Assembly: GCA_944371905.1 (NCBI GenBank) | Contig: CALVYA010000012.1 | Span: 1 to 36,798 of the forward strand | Direction of reading: 5' to 3' | DNA from: an uncultured Bacilli bacterium | Lineage (GTDB): Bacteria > Bacillota_I > Bacilli_A > RF39 > UBA660 | DNA: 36,798 bases | Part shown: positions 7,506 through 14,880 of the stretch, piece after piece | Numbering within the stretch: position 1 is the first letter of the stretch | Layout: each line of letters starts with the position of its first letter | The notes under the pieces: model-generated | What the model saw: only the letters and a program-made list of their open reading frames with translations | Databases searched by the model: none | What the model was told of the DNA's origin: nothing | Translations under genes and position numbers: made by a program

Positions 7506-8703
7506 AAATAATATTTTTATAAAATTTAATAATGAAAGTAGTCCCTTGATTTACTTTACTATCTACTTCTATTTCTCCTAATTGTTCATTGATAATTCTT
7601 TTCGTCATATTCAGTCCTATTCCAATACTATCAGAATCTTCATTTACTTTATAAAACCTATTAAAAATAAATGGTAATTTATCTTTAGGAATACCACATC
7701 CAGTATCTGTAATTTTTAATTCTGTATATAAAGGATTAACACTGGCATTAATCGTAATACTTCCTTTTGCTGGTGTGTATTCATAAGCATTTTTAATGAT
7801 ATTTATAAAAGCTTCTTTAGTCCAATTGAAATCAACATCAATATAAATACTTCTATCAACTTGATTGATAATATTTATCTTCTTTAGTTCTAAACTTATT
7901 CTAACAGGATCAATAGAAGCCTCTACTAATTGGTAAAGATTGGTCTTTTCTTTAATTAGTTCTACACTACCACTATCTAGTCTCGATAACTTTAATAAGG
8001 AGGTTACTAACCATTCAATTCTTTCTAATTGAGTACGATTTCGATTTAAAAATTCCTTTTTCTTTCTAGAAGATAAATTAGTTTCTAAAAGATCATTAAT
8101 CACATACATACTAGTTAATGGAGTACGTAATTGATGAGAAATATCTGATAATGTTTCTTCTAAATACTTTTTATCTTGATAGGAAATGTCCCTTTGTTCT
8201 TTTAATAAAGATATAACTTTATATACATCACTACTTAAACTACTTAAATAATCATCATGATATTCTCTAATATCAATACTGTAATCATTATTTAGTACTT
8301 TATTAATGGATGTGGATATTTTAGATAAAGCTCGATGTTCTCTTATCATATAGATAATATAAAAAATAATAATTAAGATAATAGATAAAGTTACTAATAA
8401 AACATTGCCTAAAATCACGCTTTGTTTTAAATCTTCTAACTCATATATTTTATCACTTATTCCATATTGTTCTATTATGTTAGTAGAATTTTTATCTTCA
8501 TCTAAAATAACATCAATAATCTCTTCTTCTAATTCAGGATTATTTTTAATAATGTTATTAATGATACGATTATTATTTTCTATTAGAGTATCTCTATAAC
8601 TTTTATAAATAACAAAACTAAATATTAGACTGCTTGTTATAGCAATTAAAATAATTAATATTTGAGCTAAAAGAAATTTTTTAACGTTTTTATTTTTTGA
8701 CAT
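7504..8703 (-). CDS. Sensor histidine kinase
   Basis: A membrane sensor kinase of 399 residues. One membrane segment lies near residues 10-30, an outer loop of roughly 60 residues follows, a second segment lies near 95-118, then a linker, a HisKA domain with the phosphorylated His in ISHQLRTPLT, and a HATPase domain with NAYEY (N box), DTGCGIP (G1) and GIGLNM (G2). The ATG at 8703 is preferred over the upstream GTG at 8712 because AGGTG is properly placed before it. It overlaps the response regulator gene by 14 bases and would be co-translated. The sizeable outer loop argues against the intramembrane-sensing Bce type and suggests direct ligand detection. It ends in TAG within the operator of the next gene. 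Confidence 0.92.
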   Translation of the reverse strand: MSKNKNVKKFLLAQILIILIAITSSLIFSFVIYKSYRDTLIENNNRIINNIIKNNPELEEEIIDVILDEDKNSTNIIEQYGISDKIYELEDLKQSVILGNVLLVTLSIILIIIFYIIYMIREHRALSKISTSINKVLNNDYSIDIREYHDDYLSSLSSDVYKVISLLKEQRDISYQDKKYLEETLSDISHQLRTPLTSMYVINDLLETNLSSRKKKEFLNRNRTQLERIEWLVTSLLKLSRLDSGSVELIKEKTNLYQLVEASIDPVRISLELKKINIINQVDRSIYIDVDFNWTKEAFINIIKNAYEYTPAKGSITINASVNPLYTELKITDTGCGIPKDKLPFIFNRFYKVNEDSDSIGIGLNMTKRIINEQLGEIEVDSKVNQGTTFIIKFYKNII

Positions 8704-9379
8704 TGATATCACCTAATTGATAACCAATTCCGCGAATAGTAATAATAATCTTAGGATTCGTTGGATCATCTTCAATTTTTTCTCTAATTCTTTTAATGTA
8801 AACCGTTAATGCATTATCACTTACATATTCTTCATCTACATCCCACACATCCGCTAAAATCTTCTCTCTTGTGAAAACAATGTTAGGATTTAAAGCAAAA
8901 AATAACAAAATTTTATATTCTAAAGCAGTTAACATCAGATCTTTATTATTTTTAAAGACTTTAGCCTGATTTAAATCAATCGTAATATTTTGAATATTAA
9001 TAATATTAGAATTATTATTTACTCGTCTTAAAACCGTCTTAATACGTGATACTAATTCTCTTGCTTTAAATGGTTTCGTAATATAATCATCCGCCCCCAT
9101 ATCTAACCCTCTTACAATAGATACTTCTAAATCATTAGCGGTTAAAAAAATAATAGGGATATTCACTATTTTTTTTAATTTATTAAACAATTCAAATCCA
9201 TTCTCATCAGGTAAATTAATATCTAATAAAATAATAGAAGTATCCAAATTATTTTGTAAAATAGATAAAGAAGAAGCTCCATCTTTAGCATTTAATACTT
9301 CATAATGCTCTTGCTCTAAGTAGAACTTTAATCCTTCACGTATTGAACTATCATCTTCTATAATTAGAACTTTGTCCAT
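8690..9379 (-). CDS. OmpR/PhoB-family response regulator
   Basis: A 229-residue DNA-binding regulator. The receiver domain (1-118) shows acidic residues EDD at 8-10, the phospho-acceptor Asp in LLDINLPDENG near 53, Thr in FLTAND and Lys in ITKPF. The C-terminal winged helix (about 130-225) shows EYKILLFFALNP, REKILADVW and the recognition stretch DNALTVYIKRIREKI, then RGIGYQL. The start has AGGTGG four bases before the ATG. It is the first gene of the regulator-kinase pair and probably controls both itself and the downstream ABC transporter through a shared sequence before each. Confidence 0.95.
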   Translation of the reverse strand: MDKVLIIEDDSSIREGLKFYLEQEHYEVLNAKDGASSLSILQNNLDTSIILLDINLPDENGFELFNKLKKIVNIPIIFLTANDLEVSIVRGLDMGADDYITKPFKARELVSRIKTVLRRVNNNSNIINIQNITIDLNQAKVFKNNKDLMLTALEYKILLFFALNPNIVFTREKILADVWDVDEEYVSDNALTVYIKRIREKIEDDPTNPKIIITIRGIGYQLGDINVKK

Positions 9380-9395
9380 AAAACCACCTAAACTA

Positions 9396-9439
9396 ATTAT
9401 ACTATATAAATTTAGTTTAGTTCATAACAATTTAGTCAC
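9396..9439 (-). promoter_or_regulatory. Promoter and operator-like site of the response regulator
   Basis: TATAAT at 9401-9396 on the minus strand, with a weak TGAACT 17 bases upstream (9424-9419). Immediately upstream lies GTGACTAAATTGTTAT (9439-9424), which matches the site before the ABC ATPase (minus strand from 7504) at 14 of 16 positions. This suggests autoregulation. Confidence 0.45.
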
Positions 9440-9511
9440 AAAAAACACTGAACAAAAAGTTCATTGCTTTAAGCAGTTTTAATTTCACTTATAACCGGAC
9501 AATTTTTAAAA

Positions 9512-9548
9512 TAATAAAAAATGACCAAAATATTATTCTTAGTCATTT
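9512..9548 (-). terminator. Probable hairpin terminator upstream of the two-component genes
   Basis: Minus strand AAATGAC (9548-9542) pairs with GTCATTT (9525-9519), followed by a T-rich run. The loop is long (16 bases). It would insulate the regulator promoter from minus-strand transcription coming from the right. Confidence 0.4.
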
Positions 9549-9616
9549 GTCTCTCAAAATTGAAATAAACAACCTTTTTGGCTATTCTTATTATAACCAG
9601 AAAAAAAGAGGTTTTT

Positions 9617-10357
9617 ATGAATAAAGTATATAATAATCAATTTGATTTTGCAAGTGAAATAAAAAAGTTTTTGTTAAATGTTAATCCTAATATTTAAAAA
9701 ACTCAACTTAATATTATCCCTTTTATTTCTTTGAGCATGATTTTATCTGAATTTTCTGTTGCTTCTAATATTGCTAAAAACCTAAAAGGTGATTTTTCTT
9801 TAGTTCAACATGAATCTGTTATTCGAAGAATTAAACGTTTATTTAAAAATAAATTATTTGCTCCTTATAAATACCACTCTAAATCTTTTATTGATATTCT
9901 TCTTACTGATAACTCTTTTACAACTAATATTGTTATTAGTAAAACTGATGCTGCTAGTGAACCTTGGATTATTGCTACTAATGGTTCTACTACTAGAGCT
10001 ATGAAAGATTATGGTTATCATTTTGGATCGGTGGAATCTATTTTTAAAAACCAAAAATCGAATGGTTTTTACATAGAGTCTGTTGTGAAAGCTGGCTTAG
10101 ATTATTTTGCATCAATGTATACCCTTATCTGTTTTTCTACTCTTTTTTTAACTATTTTAGGAGCAGACTATTCAAAGAATAGTCGTTGCTATAAAAAAGT
10201 TAAAATTACTACTTATAAATTTTTTATCGAAGATGGTATAAAGATTAAAAGAAGAGTCATGTCTTTATTTAATACTGGTTTAACTTTATTTCATCTTGCT
10301 TTTAACTCCTCCAAATATATTAGAATTCCTTTTTCTTTTATTCTCTACGACATCTAA
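9617..10357 (+). pseudogene. Decayed IS4-like transposase
   Basis: A remnant of a DDE transposase. The original ATG at 9617 has AGAGG upstream and is followed by 26 codons and an in-frame TAA; the same frame then stays open to 10357. The C-terminal half keeps family-like stretches (EPWIIATNGSTTRAMKDYGY, FGSVESIFKNQKSNGF, ILGADYSKNSRCYK). Total length is about half of the usual 400-450 residues. The join near YKYHSKSFIDILLTDN indicates that the central part, including the first catalytic aspartates, has been deleted. It is therefore inactive in two ways. No clear terminal inverted repeats were found on either side. It lies between the two-component system and the phase-variable surface gene and marks a region open to insertion. 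Confidence 0.75.
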
Positions 10358-10437
10358 TATTGGAAATGCTTTAAAATTTGATTATGGTTTCATTTTTTGT
10401 CGTGCCTAAATTTATCTAGTTTCTTATGTTATATTTC

Positions 10438-10485
10438 AAAAATGGGTAAAAGTTTCCTATCGATCGAACTTTTACCCATTTTTTC
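10438..10485. terminator. Strong bidirectional terminator
   Basis: AAAAATGGGTAAAAGTT (10438-10454) and its complement (10467-10483) form a 17-bp stem with a 12-base loop, T-rich on both sides. It ends the minus-strand surface protein gene and also stops anything reading rightward from the transposase remnant. Confidence 0.8.
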
Positions 10486-10520
10486 TCCTTACTTTACAAT
10501 ACCTTTTTTAAAACTGTCCG

Positions 10521-11975
10521 TTACTCAGTTATGATATACTCATTCCCTATAGTCCCATCTCCGCCTGTTATCTCTATTCCAGATTTCAGATTGATGACCG
10601 GGCGAGCCTTGGAACCGAAGCGCACGACGTTGTTGTACAAGTTTTCGCCCGAAACGACGTACCACTCGTAAGCACTAAGACCAGCGAAGTACCCAGGAGA
10701 CATTGTCCAATAATAATCTCCTGTATTTAAATAATAACTATCATTTGATTTATTTATTACTCCTCCTGCATATGCTACTTCATCGGCTGTGATTAATCCT
10801 ATTGGATATTCTAATGCTTTATTTCCTTTATTACTACTACTTGTTGTATATAAATCATTGCTTTGTGGACACGCAAACTGTGGTGTTTTATTATTATATA
10901 ATCTATTGTATGCTCCATAGTAAGTAGTAGTTTCCGCAATTCCTGTCCCACTAGATAAGCTCCTATCTCCACAAAATCCTGCATCTGCTAAGTAAGTTGC
11001 ATAATTCTCTAATAAATTTTCTTCATACCAAGTATCTAATACTGTCTTGATTCTACTATCGTTGGTATTAGCATGCGTTGTTGAATAACTACTACTTCCT
11101 GTCTCTCCATACATGTATCCTACATAAGCATTATCATCCCAATTAGTATTAAAGTTACTACTTCCAATTGTTGATGCACTTCCTGTTGGTGTTGTTCCTT
11201 GATATATTAATCTAACACTCCCGTCTTCATTGATTCTTATTATCCTCCAATAGAATCCTGCAAAACTTACATAATTGTTTTCTACTGCTCCTCTAAAATA
11301 ATAGGTTGTCTTATTATCTTCTGTGTTTGTACTTGTATAATATAATCCTTGTCCGTTGGTTGCACTACTTATCTGACTAAAATCTATACTTGCATCGCTT
11401 TGTGGTGCATTATTACTTAATATTGCATTTACTAGTGTAGGCGGTCTTTGTATCTCTGGATCACTTGGCGTTATCTCTTGTCCTACATTTTGGGCATAAT
11501 CAATATCTACTGTTAATTTATTATTTGTCTTTTCTGGTTGACTTGTTATACTCTCATCATAACTTATCTTTATATTAAATGTCATACTCTCTTGTTTTAA
11601 TAAGATATCTCCTATTCTTATATTACTTATTTCAAACTTTATTGCATCACTTCCAGTCTCACTTGCTTCAATATCTTCTATGATGGCATCTAGTGTACCT
11701 TGGTTCTCTACTGTGATTTGATATTCAATAGCATCTCCTGGACTTTCTAGTGATACATCAAATGTGGCTGTTGTTCCACTTGCTGTTGGAACATTATTTA
11801 TCGTTACTCCATTTGTTTTACTTAACTCTTGAATATTCGTAAATACTACTTTCCAATTCGATTCGATACTTGATGTTCCATTGATATTTAATGTTGTACT
11901 AAATGCTGCAAACGCTATTGCCATAATACAAATTAAGCTACACATCACTCCTATGATTATTTTCTTTTCTCTCAT
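10521..11975 (-). CDS. Surface protein: TasA-like N-terminal region and ARPVINLKSG-type C-terminal domain
   Basis: About 484 residues. A signal peptide or anchor (residues 1-25, hydrophobic stretch CSLICIMAIAFAAF) leads into a beta-rich region. Its NWKVVFTNI, SPGDAIEYQITVENQGTLDA and SDAIKFE motifs match the short TasA-like protein at 16787. A linker near 150-175 is followed by a large domain of about 300 residues with YWRIIRINEDGSVRLIYQG, DAGFCGDRSL, FACPQSNDLY and a C-terminal YYWTMSP...ARPVINLKSG. Its two cysteines (FCGD, FACP) could form a disulphide. The same domain is found at the right edge of the window. The ATG at 11975 has AAGGAG six bases upstream; an ATG at 11990 is also possible. 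The promoter contains a G12 tract, and the codons just before the C terminus are abnormally GC-rich. Function unknown; a displayed binding protein is plausible. Confidence 0.8.
   Translation of the reverse strand: MREKKIIIGVMCSLICIMAIAFAAFSTTLNINGTSSIESNWKVVFTNIQELSKTNGVTINNVPTASGTTATFDVSLESPGDAIEYQITVENQGTLDAIIEDIEASETGSDAIKFEISNIRIGDILLKQESMTFNIKISYDESITSQPEKTNNKLTVDIDYAQNVGQEITPSDPEIQRPPTLVNAILSNNAPQSDASIDFSQISSATNGQGLYYTSTNTEDNKTTYYFRGAVENNYVSFAGFYWRIIRINEDGSVRLIYQGTTPTGSASTIGSSNFNTNWDDNAYVGYMYGETGSSSYSTTHANTNDSRIKTVLDTWYEENLLENYATYLADAGFCGDRSLSSGTGIAETTTYYGAYNRLYNNKTPQFACPQSNDLYTTSSSNKGNKALEYPIGLITADEVAYAGGVINKSNDSYYLNTGDYYWTMSPGYFAGLSAYEWYVVSGENLYNNVVRFGSKARPVINLKSGIEITGGDGTIGNEYIITE
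10587..10697 (-). other. GC-rich, NNC-codon-rich patch (candidate diversified region)
   Basis: Counting 10591-10700 gives 60 G/C in 110 (55 percent) against 37 percent in 10521-10590 and 16 percent in 10711-10760. In the reading frame, 17 of the 37 codons here end in C (TAC, GTC, AAC, CGC and so on), while the rest of the window prefers T-ending codons. The matching stretch of the paralogue at the right edge has 4 of 31. It encodes the segment from PGYFAG to VINL near the C terminus. The frame is intact, so this is not contamination. Confidence 0.6.
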
Positions 11976-12020
11976 ATACTTCTCCTTCATACTCCCTCCG
12001 TTATTATTCTTCCTATTCTC

Positions 12021-12051
12021 ATTATACCCCCCCCCCCCAGGAAATTTTCAA
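12021..12051 (-). promoter_or_regulatory. Promoter with poly-G spacer (candidate phase-variable switch)
   Basis: On the minus strand TTGAAA (12051-12046) and TATAAT (12026-12021) are separated by 19 bases, of which the last 12 are all G. The -10 box is perfect and lies about 31 bases before the first possible start codon. With 10 G the spacer would be the optimal 17. Slippage in the tract would therefore tune promoter strength. Confidence 0.75.
12027..12038. repeat. Homopolymer tract C12 (G12 on the minus strand)
   Basis: Twelve consecutive C on the plus strand in otherwise AT-rich DNA. It is the only long G/C homopolymer I found in the window. Confidence 0.95.
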
Positions 12052-12161
12052 GAAAAATTTTTAAGGATCTTACATTATTTGACAGGATATCATATTCTAT
12101 AATTCTATTCTACCAAATAAACTTTCTCTTTAAAATACTCCTGCACCCTATATTTTTCGAC

Positions 12162-12183
12162 AAAAAAAATGACCATTGGTCAC
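12162..12183 (-). terminator. Terminator of small membrane protein gene
   Basis: Minus strand TGACC-AAT-GGTCA (12182-12170) followed by eight T, nine bases after the stop codon. Confidence 0.75.
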
Positions 12184-12191
12184 TATAGTAT

Positions 12192-12500
12192 TTATTTTCT
12201 TTTTTTAATAAAGTATTTTGTAATATAGCCTAAAAATATTGCAAAAATAATAACATATGCCCACATTAAAATAGTATAAAATATTCCATCTGAATAATTG
12301 CCAATAATTGCTGCAATTGATTCTGGAAAATATTTTCCAATTAAACTTTTTAATTCTGGAACACTATTATCTCTAATAAATGTTAAAATTCTTAAAAATA
12401 TATCTATAATTGCTACCGCATATACAAAACTAGAAAATTTTCTAAATAAAAATATAACTATTGCTAATAGAATTAATACTATAATTACATCTACGTACAT
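12192..12500 (-). CDS. Small membrane protein, unknown function
   Basis: A 102-residue protein with three probable membrane segments (about 4-20, 25-42 and 75-95), a short polar stretch between the second and third, and a basic C terminus ending KKRK. AGAGGTGG lies four bases before the ATG. It follows the MBL-fold hydrolase gene by 42 bases on the same strand and ends at a hairpin terminator, so it is probably the last gene of that transcript. I do not recognise a family; the size and charge pattern would fit a small accessory or phage-type membrane protein, but no function is claimed. Confidence 0.65.
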   Translation of the reverse strand: MYVDVIIVLILLAIVIFLFRKFSSFVYAVAIIDIFLRILTFIRDNSVPELKSLIGKYFPESIAAIIGNYSDGIFYTILMWAYVIIFAIFLGYITKYFIKKRK

Positions 12501-12542
12501 CTTACCACCTCTTTATTATATATAAAATATATCATAAACTTT

Positions 12543-13073
12543 TTAATTCGTAAATAAATATTGATTATTATTCTTCTCTTCTTCTAAAGTTGTTTTATCT
12601 CCATGGCCCGGATATATAGTAATATCACTTGGATATTTTTTTATTTTCTCAAGACTATCTTGCATACTACTCCATGAACCAGTTGGTAAATCACATCGTC
12701 CTACATTCCCCTTAAAAAGAAAATCTCCTGTAAACATTACTTTTTCTTGCTCAAAATAATAACTAATAGAATCACTACTATGACCAGGAGTATAAATAAC
12801 TCTAAATTTAAAATTATCAAACTGATATTCTTTCTCTTCTAAATTATTAGCACTATACACATTAATAGAATAATCCTTAACTACATCATTTACAGCTCCT
12901 ATATGATCAAAATGATTATGTGTTAATAGTACACCCAAAACCTTAGTATCCTTTAATCTTTCTTTTATTAAATCGTAATTATCTCCAGGATCAATAACTA
13001 TTGACTTCTTATCTATTGTTAAAATATAACAATTTTCTTCCAAATATCCTGTTACTACTCTTTCTATTTTCAT
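12543..13073 (-). CDS. MBL-fold metallohydrolase (glyoxalase II-like)
   Basis: A 176-residue metallo-beta-lactamase-fold hydrolase. Metal ligands appear in order: THNHFDH (the HxHxDH motif, about 51-57), His in TPGHSSDS near 96, Asp in FTGDFLF near 117 and His in YPGHGDKT near 154. This is the pattern of the YqgX/glyoxalase II-like family, which is short because it lacks the C-terminal helical domain of true glyoxalase II. It probably acts on thioesters or related small substrates in the cytoplasm and needs two metal ions. GGTGAT precedes the ATG. It lies downstream of the trmK terminator, so it has its own transcript with the small membrane protein. Confidence 0.85.
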   Translation of the reverse strand: MKIERVVTGYLEENCYILTIDKKSIVIDPGDNYDLIKERLKDTKVLGVLLTHNHFDHIGAVNDVVKDYSINVYSANNLEEKEYQFDNFKFRVIYTPGHSSDSISYYFEQEKVMFTGDFLFKGNVGRCDLPTGSWSSMQDSLEKIKKYPSDITIYPGHGDKTTLEEEKNNNQYLFTN

Positions 13074-13098
13074 TGTATCACCATAAAAATTATAACAT

Positions 13099-13133
13099 AA
13101 AAAAAGAATAAAAACATTCAGTTATTATTCTTT
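13099..13133 (-). terminator. Terminator of the dnaG-rpoD-trmK operon
   Basis: Minus strand AAAGAATAA (13133-13125) pairs with TTATTCTTT (13111-13103) and is followed by TTTT. The first arm contains the trmK stop codon. Confidence 0.65.
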
Positions 13134-13787
13134 TACTAATCTTTCTAACTCTTTTATTTTCCGTTTAATTAATCTTCTTTTACCTATTTTATACTTAGAA
13201 ATCTTTGTTAATATATTTCTCTTTTCTAATAATTCTTTTTCGTAAAACATCCTAAAGTCCTGTGATTTATTTTCTAAAAGAATCGGTCCATATGCTAACT
13301 CTTTATTGCTATATTTTTTTATACCTTTTGCTACTTTGATAATCAAATAATATTTATTATTATCCTCTATTAATTTTTCATCTTCTATATAGAATCCTAA
13401 AGATACTACACATTCTCTTATCTTCTTCCATTCACTTTGAGGAGATAGAATCATCTTTTTTACATTTTTTAATTTATCTTTTCCATTTTGTAAAATATCA
13501 ATCATAGTATCTGCCCCCATACCAGAAATAACTACGGTATCAATATCCTCTTCTATGGGGTCTACTCCACTTCCTAATTTTACTTTAATTGGATATTTAA
13601 ATTTACTAATATTCTTCTTAGCTTGTTCTAATGGTCCTTCTTTAATATCCGAAGCAATAATTTTCACATTCTTTTTATTTTCAAATAAATAGATGTCAAG
13701 AAGTGCATGATCACATCCGACATCTAGTATATTTGTATTATCTTCTATAAAATTACTTATTTCTATTAATCTTTTACTTATTTTCAT
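13125..13787 (-). CDS. trmK: tRNA (adenine22-N1)-methyltransferase TrmK
   Basis: A 220-residue SAM-dependent methyltransferase that modifies A22 in the D arm of certain tRNAs. The SAM-binding motif is ILDVGCDHALLDIYL (about 18-32), followed by the acidic IIASDIKEGPLEQA, the catalytic-region VVISGMGADTMIDIL (about 84-98) and LSPQSEWKKIRE, all characteristic of TrmK. The C-terminal 60 residues are a basic helical extension, as usual. Its start codon overlaps the rpoD stop (TAATG). Position after dnaG and rpoD is the conserved Firmicutes order, which strengthens the call. Confidence 0.93.
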   Translation of the reverse strand: MKISKRLIEISNFIEDNTNILDVGCDHALLDIYLFENKKNVKIIASDIKEGPLEQAKKNISKFKYPIKVKLGSGVDPIEEDIDTVVISGMGADTMIDILQNGKDKLKNVKKMILSPQSEWKKIRECVVSLGFYIEDEKLIEDNNKYYLIIKVAKGIKKYSNKELAYGPILLENKSQDFRMFYEKELLEKRNILTKISKYKIGKRRLIKRKIKELERLVKE

Positions 13788-14875
13788 TAGTCAATTAAGA
13801 AATCTTTTAACTTTCTAGAACGCGATGGATGTCTTAATTTTCTTAATGCTTTTGCTTCTATTTGTCGGATTCTTTCTCTTGTTACTCCAAAGATTTGACC
13901 AACTTCTTCTAATGTACGACATTGACCATCATCAAGACCAAATCGAAGACGTAATACTTTCTCTTCTCTATCTGTTAAAGTTAATAAAACATTAGTTAAT
14001 TCTTCTTTTAGCATCTCTACTGTTGCATATTCTTCAGGAGACATCGTTCTCTCATCTTTAATAAAATCTCCTAAATGGGAATCATCTTCCTCTCCAATTG
14101 GAGTTTCTAATGATACAGGATCTTGAGAAATCTTATAAACTTCTCGTACTTTTTCTACTGTTATATTTAATTTTTTAGCAAGTTCTTCTTCTGTTGGCTC
14201 ACGATTCAATTCTTGTGTTAATTGTCTTTGTGCCCTTGCTAATTTATTAATTGTCTCTACCATATGAACAGGAACTCTAATCGTTCTTGCTTGATCAGCT
14301 ATAGCTCTTGTGATTGCTTGACGTATCCACCAAGTAGCATAAGTAGAAAACTTAAATCCTTTATCAGGATCATATTTATCTACAGCTTTCATAAGTCCAA
14401 TATTACCTTCTTGAATTAAATCTAAAAATAACATTCCACGACCTACATATCTTTTTGCGATCGATACTACTAAACGAAGATTAGACTCTGCTAACATTTT
14501 CTTAGCATATTCATCTCCTTGTTCAGCAAGACGAGCATATTCAAACTCTTCATCTGTAGTAAGTAAGTTAATACGTCCTATTTCTTTTAAATACATACGA
14601 ACAGGATCGTTAATTTTTATATCTTTAGTTAATGTAAGATCTTCTACAACTAAACTTGCAGGATCTTCTGCTTCATTACTATTGTCTACGGTATCAGACA
14701 TAATTTCAATATTATTTTCTACTAATAAATTGTAAATATCATCAAGTGTATCGCTATCTACATCTAGCCCTTTCAATTCTTCAGCTAATTGTTCATAAGT
14801 GATGTAACCATTTTCTTTTCCAAATTTTAATAAAGATTTTTTTCTATCTTCTATTGTCTTTATTTCTCCGACCAC
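13787..14875 (-). CDS. rpoD: Primary RNA polymerase sigma factor (sigma A)
   Basis: The housekeeping sigma factor, about 362 residues, similar in length to Bacillus SigA. Region 1.1 is represented by [20 protein letters not shown]. Region 1.2 starts at [17 protein letters not shown], and region 2 contains [36 protein letters not shown] and the -10-reading helix. Region 3 follows, and region 4.2 has [18 protein letters not shown]. Two GTG starts are possible: 14884 overlaps the dnaG stop but has the Shine-Dalgarno directly against it, while 14875 has GGGGAG eight bases upstream and is preferred. Near-consensus TTGACA and TATAAT boxes across the window agree with this sigma factor. It is translationally coupled to dnaG and trmK. 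Confidence 0.96.
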   Translation of the reverse strand: MVGEIKTIEDRKKSLLKFGKENGYITYEQLAEELKGLDVDSDTLDDIYNLLVENNIEIMSDTVDNSNEAEDPASLVVEDLTLTKDIKINDPVRMYLKEIGRINLLTTDEEFEYARLAEQGDEYAKKMLAESNLRLVVSIAKRYVGRGMLFLDLIQEGNIGLMKAVDKYDPDKGFKFSTYATWWIRQAITRAIADQARTIRVPVHMVETINKLARAQRQLTQELNREPTEEELAKKLNITVEKVREVYKISQDPVSLETPIGEEDDSHLGDFIKDERTMSPEEYATVEMLKEELTNVLLTLTDREEKVLRLRFGLDDGQCRTLEEVGQIFGVTRERIRQIEAKALRKLRHPSRSRKLKDFLID

Positions 14876-14880
14876 TTTTT

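Noticed and set aside
4099..9379. Bce-type bacitracin detoxification module
   Set aside because: The kinase has an outer loop of about 60 residues rather than the intramembrane type. The permease has two large outer domains and about eight membrane segments, unlike BceB.
9810..10054. Short open frames in other frames of the transposase remnant
   Set aside because: Leu-rich or Ser-rich shadow translations; only the 9617-10357 frame shows transposase-like sequence.
10587..10697. Contaminating or vector DNA as an explanation for the GC-rich patch
   Set aside because: The reading frame is intact through it, and it ends in the family motif ARPVINLKSG shared with the paralogue.
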